36,294 nt of DNA from Okeania hirsuta (GCF_003838195.1 NZ_RCBY01000059.1:1-36294); one strand, 5' to 3'. Positions 16,814 to 26,650 are shown, counted from the stretch's first letter. Numbers and translations: made by a program. The notes: generated from the letters alone by a model not told the origin.

Positions 16814-17001
16814 GGTGTTGGTGAAAAGAGGTATGATATATTGTTCGGATAAGAGTGCAAACAAAAAACTTTCTCCTTCTATTCCTTATTTCTTTTTCTT
16901 TCTTCCCTCCTGAATCGGTCTTCCCCCTCTTGGGAGGGGCGCGCGGGTGGGTTGACTCCTAAGTAATTAAGACTGATATCATACCCTAATTTACCAACGC
17001 C
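16814..17001. mobile_element. 188-bp MITE with 8-bp target-site duplication at the ftsI stop
   Basis: The terminal inverted repeats of about 26 bp (left starts GGTGTTGGTGAAAAGAG, right end reverse-complements to GGCGTTGGTAAATTAGG; both continue GGTATGATAT) are flanked on each side by TTAAATTC (16806-16813 and 17002-17009). It has no coding capacity. An 8-bp duplication fits parents such as ISL3 or ISAs1 families; the parent is not in the window. The ftsI TAA is part of the left duplication. Confidence 0.88.
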
Positions 17002-17193
17002 TTAAATTCTTTTTGGTGGTTTCCATTTCCTCCTGATTTTTCGGTCAGAACTAAGTCCTGGTGAAGTCAGGAGATTCAAAAATAGAATCGCAAAAAGGTA
17101 GAAAAATGCTTCCATCTCCCCTACTCCCCTACTCCCCTACTCCCTTGGGTCGCACCACTGTTCCCTATTCCAAAAATTGGGAGATATAGTCTA

Positions 17194-17442
17194 ACTAGGG
17201 TTTGCTTATGGAAGTCTTATGGGTTAGGGTAGGAGTCAGGAGACAGGAGACAGGAGACAGGAGAAACGGAAATTACAAAGGATGTGGTCGAATATTTTGT
17301 CCTTGAATTTTTCTACCCTTGTCTGCTCAAAATGCTAACTTTTTGGTCGCTCCAGCTTAAATATTGTTGCACTTTTTTTTGTTCTAAAAAGGCACTTACC
17401 TTTATCTATCAATCCTTTGAGAATTAATCAGCAAGCCATAAA
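17194..17442 (+). mobile_element. MITE family 1, copy C
   Basis: Left end ACTAGGGTTTGCTTATG and right end AATCAGCAAGCCATAAAT are degraded versions of the family ends. Inner matches to the 35892-36141 copy include a GGAGACA heptamer array (17230-17262) near the left end and CTTTATCTATCAATCCTTT near the right. Its ends are more diverged than those of copies A, B and D, so it is probably older. An octamer array (CTACTCCC) lies just before it at about 17118-17148. Confidence 0.7.
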
Positions 17443-17618
17443 TATTATATCCGGATAATTAGTGATGAAAAAATTTTCTCCTCTTCTTCTTTCTTATTTA
17501 CCCTTCATTTCTTCTCCTTCCTTCTTTTTCCCTACTGACTCCTGAGGACTGACTTCTGACTTCTCTCTAGTTATTTATAACTATTCAACCGGACATAATA
17601 TAAATGCTTAATAGTTGA

Positions 17619-18323
17619 TTAAAGTTGAATCTTGGTAATCGCAATATTACCAGCAAAGCAAACATCTACATCCGTACCAGGAGTGCGGTCGCGTTCTCCA
17701 TATTTTCCGGTATAATAAAAATCTTCTCCTTCCATTTGATAAGCTACTGGTAATGGTTGGGTTGATGGTGTGCAAAATACCATTTTTGGATCTGGTGCTT
17801 CGGGTTCTAAATAAGGAAAGTTTACATTCCAAAAAGCTCCTGGTTCAAGGGGGCGGTTGAGTAAATCTGCTAATACTATTTCTGCTAAACGAGTTACTCT
17901 TTCCCAATTCACAGGTTTTTTTCCTTGACGATATTGAGAAAGGGCGATTCCTGGAATTCTGTGAAATGCTGCTTCCCTTACTGCTGCTACTGTACCAGAT
18001 ATGTAGACATCTACACCCATGTTACCCCCTGAGTTAATACCTGAAAGTACCCATTTGACATTATTGTCGATGTGTGTTAGGGCAATTCTAGTACAATCTG
18101 CTGGTGTACCGGCGATCGCATACTCAACCTCAGACAGAGTTTGGATATTAATTGGTTCTTGAGTCGTAACTTGATGTCCACAGCCAGATAATTGTTCTTG
18201 AGGAGCGACAATTATACTTTTTTTAGAAGATGCTAAAGGTAAATTGACATTATTGACAGCTTCCCAAAGTGCTTTAATGCCAGGAGCATTAATTCCATCA
18301 TCGTTGGTGAGAATAAAGGTCAT
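17619..18323 (-). CDS. surE: 5'/3'-nucleotidase SurE
   Basis: A metal-dependent nucleoside monophosphate phosphatase of 234 residues, cytoplasmic and linked to stationary-phase and stress survival in other bacteria. The metal ligands are all visible: Asp8 and Asp9 in TNDDG, Ser46 in QLSGCGHQ and Asn97 in GINSGGNMG. SGTVAAVREA follows. ATG at 18323 gives the canonical MTFILTNDDGINAPG start. The length is slightly below the usual 250-265. It is monocistronic here, with repeats on both sides. Confidence 0.96.
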   Translation of the reverse strand: MTFILTNDDGINAPGIKALWEAVNNVNLPLASSKKSIIVAPQEQLSGCGHQVTTQEPINIQTLSEVEYAIAGTPADCTRIALTHIDNNVKWVLSGINSGGNMGVDVYISGTVAAVREAAFHRIPGIALSQYRQGKKPVNWERVTRLAEIVLADLLNRPLEPGAFWNVNFPYLEPEAPDPKMVFCTPSTQPLPVAYQMEGEDFYYTGKYGERDRTPGTDVDVCFAGNIAITKIQL

Positions 18324-18793
18324 ACTTTTTAAGAATTTGAGTTTAGCTATAGCAATTCTATTTTATTTGTGTATAAAAATCTTACCGCTTTTAGGGAACA
18401 GGGAACAGATGGGAGTTTCAGTTTTTTTATCTACTTTTTGATTACCCGCAACTTATTTAGGATTGCTATAGTTGATAATTTTAACATTGCCAGTTAAAGA
18501 TATTTTTGAGTTGAATTTCTTATCTTTGCTCATTGAATTCCAACACTTTGACTAATTAGCTATTTACCATTTTCTTAATTCTTCAGCCTTTAACATAGAA
18601 AAATATATATTACTGTACTATTTAATACATTTATCCGATCGTCAAAACTAATATTTATTGAGTAATACTTATTGTCTGAAAACTTGAGCTGATAAGAACT
18701 TCAGATTATTTTTTTTGTTTATTGTTCAATTATTTGTGAGATTATTAAACATCTCCAATAATAAAAAATCAAATCAATTATCCCGTTTGAAGA

Positions 18794-18827
<34 letters not shown>

Positions 18828-18837
18828 AAAATTACAT

Positions 18838-19120
18838 GGGGATTCTAACCCCAAGTAATTTTGAACACCGTGTAGACGGTGGGGTATTAAACCCACAAAG
18901 AAAATGATAAATTATCAATTCTTTCCCCCTACTCCCTACTCTCTACTCCCTACTCCCTTTTTTCCAAAGAGGTCTATTGAGTCGATCGCTATAAGATTAG
19001 AATTTTACTCTTCTCCGCTCAGTAGAAAATGAACAAATAGAGATAGTAATTGATCTTTTGATTTTGGGTTTAATACCCCACCGTCTGAGGGTGTTAACAA
19101 TTGGTTGGGGTTTGAGTCCC
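18838..19120. repeat. Inverted pair of the ~60-bp dispersed repeat
   Basis: 18838-18908 is oriented like the copy at 1-60, and 19065-19120 is its reverse complement (core GGGTTTAATACCCCACCGTC). Together they could be the ends of a ~283-bp non-autonomous element. Between them are a CTACTCC array (18926-18958) and unremarkable AT-rich DNA. Confidence 0.7.
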
Positions 19121-19135
19121 AATCCACTTTTTGCT

Positions 19136-19177
19136 TCTTCCTTCTTCCTTCTTCCTTTTTGCTTCTTCCTTCTTCTA
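19136..19177. repeat. Heptamer array (CTTCTTC/CTTCCTT)
   Basis: A pyrimidine-strand version of the GAAGGAA array at 3516-3600, about 80 bp upstream of the helicase-TPR gene. Confidence 0.75.
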
Positions 19178-19256
19178 CTTTCGTAGATTACATGAAAAAT
19201 AGTACTGTGTTAAACTATTTATTACTATAAAAATCAAAGAGTAATAAAGTCAATGT

Positions 19257-22200
19257 ATGTTACTGCCTGCTGTTTTACATCCTGATATAGTTGAATTTCT
19301 CCGAAAAGATGTGGAAAGTAATTTACAAAAAAAAGTATGGGAATGTATTAAAAAACTGAAGCAGCAAAAATTTGATGGTGGATTGCGGGTTAAAAAGCTG
19401 AAGGGAATCAATAAAAGAGTATGGGAAGCTAGAATTAACAGTGCTAGTCGCTTAATTTTTACCTACAATAAGTCATCGCAACCAGAAACAGGAAAAATGC
19501 AAGTTTATCTGGTAATTCAAGATATTTGTGTAGACCATGATGATGTATCACGACGTGCTAAAGCGAGAAATAAAAGTCCTGATTCAGAATGGTTAGAAAC
19601 AGAAGAAATAGAAGTGGTTTTAGAAACTAGCGACTTTAAAAATTTAGATAATTACGCAGATGGAAATAATCAATATTCAGCAGCAGAAAAAACAAAGATT
19701 GACATAGTAGAAGCTCTAGAGTTAGAACTTAATTCAGATTTGACAGATGATGAATTGCTAGGAAATATTCAGTGGCGAGTATTAGAGTCAGAAACGGAAT
19801 GGCAAAAAGCAATTATTGAGCAAAATACAGATTTACCTTTAAAGTTGACAGCAGAAGAATATGAACTTGCTAGACTTTCAGGAAATCTTTTATTAAATGG
19901 TAGTGCTGGTACAGGCAAAACCACAGTGGCATTATATAGAATGCTGCAAAAAAGAGAGTATAACAATTCAGGGAAACGTTTATATATAGCCTATAATCAT
20001 TTGCTGGTTAATAATGCAGAAGAACAATTTTATAAAATAGTCGCAGATAGTGAATTAGAAAAAGCAGAAAATAATCAAATAAGTCAAATAATTTTTGAGT
20101 TTAAAAATCTTCAGGAACTATGTTTGGAAATTATGAGTAGTTATCATCAAGAATATCATTATCAAAATGAAGTAAACTATCAAGTTTTCTCGGGAATGTA
20201 CAAGGCACATCCTCGAAAAAAACAATATCCAACGTCTTTAGTGTGGGAAGAAATTAGAAGTGCTATTAAAGGAAAACAACTATCTATAACAGAATATCTT
20301 TTGTCTGAAAAAGCTTACGAAGAAATCAGTAAAAATAGTATGACTTGTCTGGAGGAAAGACATCGTAGAGAAATCTATAAAATTGCAACATGGTATCAAA
20401 AAAAACTTCAAAAAGAAAAATTATATGATGAAATAGATTTAGTCAGACAAGTGTTGAAATTAATTGAAAATAATTATAGTGAAAAATACGATCTGATTGT
20501 TTGTGATGAGGTACAAGATTTAACAGAAATACAATTAGAGTTATTATTTAAGTTAGTTAATCCCAATGGAAATTTATTTTTTGCTGGAGACTCTTATCAG
20601 ATGATTAGTCCTAGTGGTTTTCAATGGGAAAAACTAAAACATAAATTTTATCCTCACAGAAAAGTAGATAGACAAACTTTAAAGTTTAATTTTCGTAGTG
20701 TAGGAAGCTTAGTAAATTTAGCGAATCAACTACTAAAATTACGTTCTCGATACTTAGCAGAACCTACAGGAAGTTATTCTATTACAAACAGTAGTAAGGG
20801 TCAATTAGCTAGGACGATTTCAGCAGATTATCAAACATTAATAAAAACATTAAAAGAAACATCTTTATATCCTGGTGATGCTATTTTAGTCAGACAAGAA
20901 TCAGATAAAGAAAAAATTAGAGCCGAACTAAATTCTAGTTTTGTTTTTACAATTGAAGAAATAAAAGGATTAGAATTTGATACAGTTTTTCTCGTAGAAT
21001 TTTTTCAGCCTACAAAAAAACTTTGGGGTAAAGTTATACGAGGTGGGTTACTAAAAGAAAAAGAAAAACCAGCATTTCAACTAGAATTAAACTTACTTTA
21101 TGTAGCAATTACCCGCGCTAGTAGAATATTAAATATTTGGGAATCACAGCTTAGTGCCCTCTGGCAAGAACCAGAATTTCAAGGTTTATTTCAGTCAATA
21201 ATTCCCGAATTAGTAAGAAGCGACCGCGTAAATCCTAGTTCAGAAACATGGCATAAACAAGGGGAATATTATTTAAAAGCAGGATTCTATCAACAAGCAA
21301 AAGAATGCTTTACTAAATCCGGCGATCTAACTTTAGAAAAACAAGCTCAAGCCAAATTATTAATTCAAAAACAAGCTTATGATGAAGCAGCAAAAATTTT
21401 TGTTGAGTTAAGAGAATGGCAAGAAGCAGCACTACTATTTGAGAAATTAAAAAAATGGCAAGAAGCAGCAAAATGTTGGGTGAAAATTGGAGAAAACCAG
21501 AGGCAAAAAATTTGTGAAGCTTACAACTTGGAAGTAAACTTAAAATGGTTAGCAGCAGCAAAAAAATGGGAAGAACTCGAAAATTTTGCTAATTCTAAAC
21601 GCTGCAAGATGAATATTCCCGAAAAAAAAGCAGAATATCAAGCTATTGAATTTGAAGAGAAAAAACAATGGCTTAAAGCTGCTTATGAATATGACTTAGC
21701 CAAAATACCTCAGAAAGCAGCATTGTGTAGAGCCAAAGAATTTGAAAACAAAAAACAATGGGAAAAAGCTATTACTCAATATCAAATAGCAGGAATGGAA
21801 GAAAAAGCAAAAAAATGCCGCCTTCGAGGAGTAAACGAACTACATAAACAAGGACTAATTAAACTACAAAAAAGAGATAATACTGGCGCTATAGAAAACT
21901 ATAACCGAGCAATAATACTAGACCCAAATAATCATCAATTTTACAAAAACAAAGGTATTGCAATGGCTCAATTGGGAAACTTAAAGGCAGCAATAGCAAA
22001 TTTTCACAAAGCATTAAAACTTGAACCAAAAGACCTCCAAAATTATCATAATTTAGGGGCAACTTATGCAGAATTAGGCAAATTAAATCAAGCCATAAAT
22101 CTTTTTTCTCAAGCTCTGAAATTTAATCCTCAAGACTCTCAAATTTACCATAACTTAGGAGTAGTTCATTTTAAAGCAGGAGACCCACAAGGAGCCATCG

Positions 22201-23531
22201 CAGATTATGATCGAGCAATAAAATTTAATCCCACAAAAATAGAAGCTTACTATAATCGAGGTATTGCCCGTCGTTCCCTGGGAGATAGGCAAGGTGCAAT
22301 TGATGACTTCACCACATTATTAAAACTCAATCCTCAAGTTGTAGATGCTTATACCCAACGAGGTGCTGTTAAGTTTGACATGAAAGATATAAAAGGAGCG
22401 ATCGCCGACTTCAACGAAGCAATTAAACTTAATCCTAAACATCCTGAAGCCATTTACAACCGAGCTATAGTCCGTCGTGTGATGCGAGATAACAATGGTT
22501 CCCTAGAAGATTTTAACCAGGTTATACAAATTAATCCTAACTATGTGGATGCTTATATCAAACGAGGTATAGTTCGTTTCGATCTTGGAGAGCATCGCGG
22601 TGCTCTAGAAGACTTAAACCGTGCAATACAACTTCAACCCAAAAATGCAGAAGCTTTTTATCATCGAGGTAACACTAAGCGAAGTCTGGGAAATTTTCCC
22701 GGAGCGGTCGCTGATTTTCAGACTGCCATACATCTCAACTCCCAATATCATCAAGCTTATAACGACCTTGGCATTGTACGTCTGAAAATGGGAGATATAA
22801 AAGGGGCAATGAAAGACTTTGAAGCAGCTATACAAATTAATCCTAATTATGCCGAAGGTCATAATAACCGAGGCTTTACCAAGTTTAGGCTAGGAGATAT
22901 AAAAGGGGCAATGAAAGACTTTGAAATAGCTCTACAAATTAATCCTAACTATGCCGAAGCACATAATAATCTCGGAAATGCTCGCTTTCAAGCAGGAGAT
23001 TTTCAGGGAGCTATTGATGACTTTGGCCAGACTCTAAGCATTAATCCCAACTATGTTCCTGCCTATAATAATCGAGGTTTAGCTCGTTTGAAACTAGGAG
23101 GCTTTTCTGAGGCGATCGCTGATTGTCAAGCAGCGCTAAAAATAAACCCCAACTATGGTTTAGCCTACTATAATTTGGGCTTAATTCACTGTGAAATGGG
23201 AGATTTGCAGCAAGCTATTCTAGACTATAACGAAGTATTAAAATTGTATCCGAGAAAAATAGACGCTTATATTAACCGAGGGCTAATTTATATGAAGTTA
23301 AAAGACTATGCTCAAGCGGTTAAGGATCAAAGCAGTGCTTTAGATATTAATCCTAATCTAGGTCACGCTTATTCTTTTCGTAGTGAAGGATATATGAAAT
23401 TAGGAAACTTTCAAGCTGCTCTTGATGATTTACACAAAGCAGCAGAAATTTATCAAAAACAAGGAAAGCGACAAGAATACGAAAAGATTATCAAGACTAT
23501 TGATAGTATTAAAGATGAGCACGACCCATAG
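19257..23531 (+). CDS. RelE/ParE-like domain - SF1 UvrD-type helicase - TPR fusion protein
   Basis: A 1424-residue three-part protein. Residues 1-100 resemble a RelE/ParE-fold toxin (KKLKG, VWEARI, SRLIFTY, then YLVIQDICVDHDD). Residues about 195-625 are a UvrD/Rep-type helicase: Walker A GSAGTGKT (215-222), Walker B IVCDEVQD (414-421), FNFRS (477-481), IKGLEFDTVFLVE (569-581) and VAITRAS (616-622). From about 660 to 855 there is an alpha-solenoid with repeated W/Q-E-A motifs, and from about 861 to 1408 some 16 canonical 34-residue TPRs. Two adjacent TPRs are nearly identical in DNA (around 22790 and 22892). It stands alone in the window. Cyanobacteria carry related helicase-TPR proteins; function is unknown. 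I chose the ATG at 19257 because the ATG four bases earlier meets a stop after ten codons. Confidence 0.8.
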   Translation: MLLPAVLHPDIVEFLRKDVESNLQKKVWECIKKLKQQKFDGGLRVKKLKGINKRVWEARINSASRLIFTYNKSSQPETGKMQVYLVIQDICVDHDDVSRRAKARNKSPDSEWLETEEIEVVLETSDFKNLDNYADGNNQYSAAEKTKIDIVEALELELNSDLTDDELLGNIQWRVLESETEWQKAIIEQNTDLPLKLTAEEYELARLSGNLLLNGSAGTGKTTVALYRMLQKREYNNSGKRLYIAYNHLLVNNAEEQFYKIVADSELEKAENNQISQIIFEFKNLQELCLEIMSSYHQEYHYQNEVNYQVFSGMYKAHPRKKQYPTSLVWEEIRSAIKGKQLSITEYLLSEKAYEEISKNSMTCLEERHRREIYKIATWYQKKLQKEKLYDEIDLVRQVLKLIENNYSEKYDLIVCDEVQDLTEIQLELLFKLVNPNGNLFFAGDSYQMISPSGFQWEKLKHKFYPHRKVDRQTLKFNFRSVGSLVNLANQLLKLRSRYLAEPTGSYSITNSSKGQLARTISADYQTLIKTLKETSLYPGDAILVRQESDKEKIRAELNSSFVFTIEEIKGLEFDTVFLVEFFQPTKKLWGKVIRGGLLKEKEKPAFQLELNLLYVAITRASRILNIWESQLSALWQEPEFQGLFQSIIPELVRSDRVNPSSETWHKQGEYYLKAGFYQQAKECFTKSGDLTLEKQAQAKLLIQKQAYDEAAKIFVELREWQEAALLFEKLKKWQEAAKCWVKIGENQRQKICEAYNLEVNLKWLAAAKKWEELENFANSKRCKMNIPEKKAEYQAIEFEEKKQWLKAAYEYDLAKIPQKAALCRAKEFENKKQWEKAITQYQIAGMEEKAKKCRLRGVNELHKQGLIKLQKRDNTGAIENYNRAIILDPNNHQFYKNKGIAMAQLGNLKAAIANFHKALKLEPKDLQNYHNLGATYAELGKLNQAINLFSQALKFNPQDSQIYHNLGVVHFKAGDPQGAIADYDRAIKFNPTKIEAYYNRGIARRSLGDRQGAIDDFTTLLKLNPQVVDAYTQRGAVKFDMKDIKGAIADFNEAIKLNPKHPEAIYNRAIVRRVMRDNNGSLEDFNQVIQINPNYVDAYIKRGIVRFDLGEHRGALEDLNRAIQLQPKNAEAFYHRGNTKRSLGNFPGAVADFQTAIHLNSQYHQAYNDLGIVRLKMGDIKGAMKDFEAAIQINPNYAEGHNNRGFTKFRLGDIKGAMKDFEIALQINPNYAEAHNNLGNARFQAGDFQGAIDDFGQTLSINPNYVPAYNNRGLARLKLGGFSEAIADCQAALKINPNYGLAYYNLGLIHCEMGDLQQAILDYNEVLKLYPRKIDAYINRGLIYMKLKDYAQAVKDQSSALDINPNLGHAYSFRSEGYMKLGNFQAALDDLHKAAEIYQKQGKRQEYEKIIKTIDSIKDEHDP

Positions 23532-23583
23532 ACATCGGCATGGAAACTACGGCAGTTTTTAGATGGGTAAACCACAGTTAAAA

Positions 23584-23620
23584 AGTTAGGTGGTAGGTGT
23601 TAGGTGTTAGGTGGTAGGTG
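23584..23620. repeat. Heptamer array (GGTGTTA/GGTGGTA)
   Basis: Five 7-bp units just after the helicase-TPR gene. Confidence 0.75.
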
Positions 23621-23673
23621 AAACGAGGGCTGCGAATTCCACAATAGATGACTAACCTTGTGGTCTACTCCAG

Positions 23674-23811
23674 TGAAAAGCGCTGTAAGTTTTTGCCCAG
23701 GCATTTAGTAAACACACAAAATTAATTACCTATTTTTATCATCAAAATATATCCTCAGATAAAAGGAAGCAAAATTTTGATTTATATCATGTATCTTTAC
23801 AGCGCTTTTCA
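23674..23811. mobile_element. 138-bp MITE-like element with TGAAAAGCGCTGTAA ends
   Basis: The left end TGAAAAGCGCTGTAAG and the right end (reverse complement TGAAAAGCGCTGTAAAG) are near-perfect inverted repeats around AT-rich non-coding DNA. It directly abuts the left end of the IS5-like relic that begins at 23813. No target duplication is obvious. Confidence 0.7.
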
Positions 23812-23812
23812 T

Positions 23813-24879
23813 TAGACATCTCCAAAATCAAAATTAAGGTAAAATTGTAGTGACCAATTATATATACGCTGTCCCCAAATAAATAACACCATTTCTCAAA
23901 AACTTTTCTACATTTTCTTGAGTATGGGAGTATGGGAGTGGGGGAGTGGGGGAGAAGTAAAAATAATAATAATTCATATTAAATATGCTCAAATTAGCAA
24001 AAAAAAATATTAGGATAGTTTAATTACTTAATAACTGAAGTGTTACCTAAGTAGATAATTACTTTTGGCAATTAGTCTAATGTATTAGAATATATTTATA
24101 ATCATCCACTCATCAACAAAAAAAAATTATTGGTATTACAGATAAACAACTAATAAAATTAATAGAAAATCCTCAAAAAGTTGAATAAAAAAAAGACAGG
24201 CGATAATGCTCCGCATCGCTAACGCTAACGCTAGTCAAGAAAAAATATTAATCAAGGCAGTAGGAGCAAGAAAAAAGTCTTTAAGCAAGGGGGAAGAAAT
24301 AATTTTGACGTTATATTATTTGCATCATGTACCAACATTTCAGCTACTAGGAGCAATAGATATCTCCAAAATAGAAAATCAGGTAAAATCATCAAAACCA
24401 TTTATGTCTGCAGTATCCCAAATGAATCCAATTTTAGAATATATTTATAACCATCCACTCATCAACAAAAAGAATTATTGTTATTACTGACAAACAGCTA
24501 ATAAAATTAATAGAAAATGCCCAAATAATAGAATCAGAAAAAAAGAGGCGATGTAGCTGCCGCACTTGCTCCGCCAACGCCAAAACAGAAAAAAGATTAA
24601 TTACAGCAGATGGAGGAAGAAAAAAGAATTTAACTCAGGAATAAGAAATAATTTTAACGTTATTTTATTTACATCAAATACCAAGTTTTCAAACATTAGG
24701 AATCAACTTTCGTAAAAGTACAATAAATATTTATATTAGTAACACGAAGTATCTCTGATAACCATAAAACTGTACAAATTAACTACCTTCATGAGTGGCG
24801 ATAACCTCCGGTTAAGCGTACGCTATCGCTCCACTAAAGATAGTTAGGATAGGCCTTTGAGTATTTTTGGAGATGTCTA
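23813..24879 (+). mobile_element. Decayed IS5-type insertion sequence with TTAGACATCTCCAAAA ends
   Basis: The left end (TAGACATCTCCAAAATC) and right end (reverse complement TTAGACATCTCCAAAAATAC) are inverted repeats enclosing about 1.07 kb. The interior carries fragments of a transposase N-terminal region in two tandem versions, with no catalytic DDE part. A heptamer/octamer G-rich array sits at 23922-23955. Confidence 0.75.
24085..24780 (+). pseudogene. Tandemly duplicated N-terminal fragments of an IS5-family transposase
   Basis: Two copies of the same coding segment, 24085-24416 and 24430-24780. Across frame breaks they read EYIYNHPLINKK, GITDKQLIKLIENAQ, then GGRKKNLTQE, a stop, and IILTLFYLHQIPSFQTLGI. 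The first copy reads GARKKSLSKGEEIILTLYYL. This is the familiar start of IS5-type transposases (from memory). Each copy has an inserted REP-like bit (ATGCTCCGCATCGCTAACGC or a variant) before the GGRKK part. The frame 24206-24490 is not an intact gene. Confidence 0.7.
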
Positions 24880-25149
24880 ATATAGTAATAAAAAACTAGA
24901 TAAAAATGTTTAATAATTAACAATGACTGTCTATAATACTATTAAAAAAAAGAATGTTACGAATAATCAGGGCAATTAAAATACTTTATAGGAGATGTCT
25001 CTTGGGCTAAAAAGATAAATTCAGACTTAAAAACTGCTATTAAAGCTATTCCCATACGACTCCTGATTCCTGACTCCTGACTCCTAAGAAATATGCTAGC
25101 TATTTGTAGTAAACATTTATCAAGTTGGCATAATACTGTAAAACGCGTA

Positions 25150-25231
25150 AAAAATGACGCTCTGGAGGAGCTGGCGATCGCTTCAGTAAAGATAGTTATA
25201 GCAAGTGCCTGATGATTTTTGGAGATGTCTA
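25150..25231 (+). mobile_element. Right-end fragment of a second IS5-like relic
   Basis: It shares CTAAAGATAGTTA-like sequence and ends TTTTTGGAGATGTCTA, matching the right end at 24830-24879. A GGAGATGTCTC also occurs near 24992. DNA from 25232 to 25865 shows no gene, RNA or clear repeat. Confidence 0.55.
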
Positions 25232-25865
25232 TTTAAGTAGACCACAAAATTATTTTCGGTTAGGGAGTAGGGAGTCGAAAAATGCTTTTGGGTTGCTGAT
25301 GATTATGATTGGCTCAACAAACAGGAAGGATAAAAATGTCACCGTACTATCCAGTATAGTTTTCTTGGAATTTCAAGGGTTTGAGTATTCGTTGTAGCTT
25401 ATTCCGGAATGATAGATTTTGTGCGCTTTTAGGGAGTTGGAATGTGACAATTTTTTTCTGAGCTTGATTGCCACTAATATACTCTACCTATATTTACAAT
25501 TTCTGTTTTGCAATCTCATTTATCTCAATTCATTTTATTAAGCTTCTAGGCATAGCCAAATTCTTAATTCCAAAATACACTAAATTTTACTTTTGAGCAA
25601 TCAATGCTGTATTGTTTATCTATCAAGATTTTCAGCTTTTTATATAGGAGTAGGAAATAGAGGTGCGATTGCATCTTTTTTCGCCCTAAATTGCACCTTA
25701 AAAAGGGATGTTGAACTAATTTTGCTAATTTTATTTTAAATAACTAATGTTTAATTGAATTTTTGATAATTTTTAATTATTTTAGTATTTGTACCTACTT
25801 CTTCAAGACATGGACAAGTTTAAATAATTCATAATTATAGTAATTATAAATAATGCTGATACTTG

Positions 25866-26137
25866 CATAGCAGAAGTAAAGAAGGAAGGACAGAAGTTGG
25901 AAAAATTTTGCGTTGTCTAAGTTTTAAGCTTTTGATATGTCCTAACTGGAGAGTACAAAGTTCTGCTAAAAAACAGTTGGCTCTCAAGATTGAAAGTGTT
26001 ACTGGGAAAGGTTTACAGCACCTACGCTCTGTGAATGGAGAATTTTTAACCTTGAGTCCGTGAAACCCTTGACTAGCAATAGTTATTCCCAGAACTTTGC
26101 ACTGTCTAGTGTCCTAACTTTTGCTTCGACTGCTATA
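25866..26137. mobile_element. MITE-like element with CATAGCAG/CTGCTATA ends (long copy)
   Basis: It starts CATAGCAGAAG and ends CGACTGCTATA, and shares GTTGTCTAAGTTTTAA and CTTTTGATATGTCCTAAC with 3510-3663. Here the interior is unique sequence rather than a heptamer array. A frame at 25863-26063 within it has no family resemblance. Confidence 0.6.
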
Positions 26138-26406
26138 TATCGGGACTTTAGCAAAAAACGCCTTAAAAAAAGCCTTAAAATCTTGCTGGGTAATGCTTTA
26201 ACGTTAAAATAGGCTATTTCTTGATATATCTTAGGTTTTCCTGGGTCATGCTACCCAAAGAACCATTTTTATCCTGTTGACGTATTTTCTTTGCTACTGT
26301 TGAGTTTGAAGCCATTTTCACTGTCAAAAATATCAAAGTCCTGATATGGATTTTTTCCTGATTTACAAAGAAGTTAGTAGTACTTAGGCATTTTCAAGTA
26401 GGAAAA

Positions 26407-26496
26407 ATGCGTCAAAGTCAGTCTAGACAAGGGAATTACATCGATGCCTTAAAAATGGCTAGAACCCTTAGTAATTCAGTATTTATGTCTTTTTAA
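26407..26496 (+). CDS. Possible small ORF, 29 residues
   Basis: ATG preceded by AGGAAAA (weak ribosome-binding site). The product MRQSQSRQGNYIDALKMART... is polar with one hydrophobic stretch at the end. I do not recognise it. It may be a surviving N-terminal fragment of a lost gene, or chance. Confidence 0.2.
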   Translation: MRQSQSRQGNYIDALKMARTLSNSVFMSF

Positions 26497-26545
26497 CGCA
26501 AAAGCCTCTGCCCATCTATATTTGCCTAAGTCCCGAGATAGTCCT

Positions 26546-26650
26546 GCATAGTAATGGTAGGATACATATTTTTTAATTTCTCCCACACTCCTCATCTCCC
26601 ACACTCCCCATCTCCCCAAACTCCCGGTGCTTCCTTTACCATTACTATGC
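26546..26650. mobile_element. 105-bp MITE-like element with perfect 14-bp inverted ends
   Basis: GCATAGTAATGGTA (26546-26559) and TACCATTACTATGC (26637-26650) are exact inverted repeats. The interior is mostly a CTCCCACACTCC-type pyrimidine array. The flanks contain AGTCCCGA/TCCCGATA, which may extend the symmetry. Confidence 0.65.

Noticed and set aside
18905-18917. A Zur-box-like TGATAA-A-TTATCA palindrome
   Set aside because: It arises at the end of a dispersed repeat, over 330 bp from the next gene, which has no link to zinc.
24206-24490. A 94-residue plus-strand ORF as a real gene
   Set aside because: It starts within a REP-like insertion and covers only the N-terminal part of an IS5-type transposase, repeated in broken form just downstream.
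25212-25397. A 61-residue plus-strand ORF
   Set aside because: It begins in the right end of an IS relic, with no ribosome-binding site and no family resemblance.
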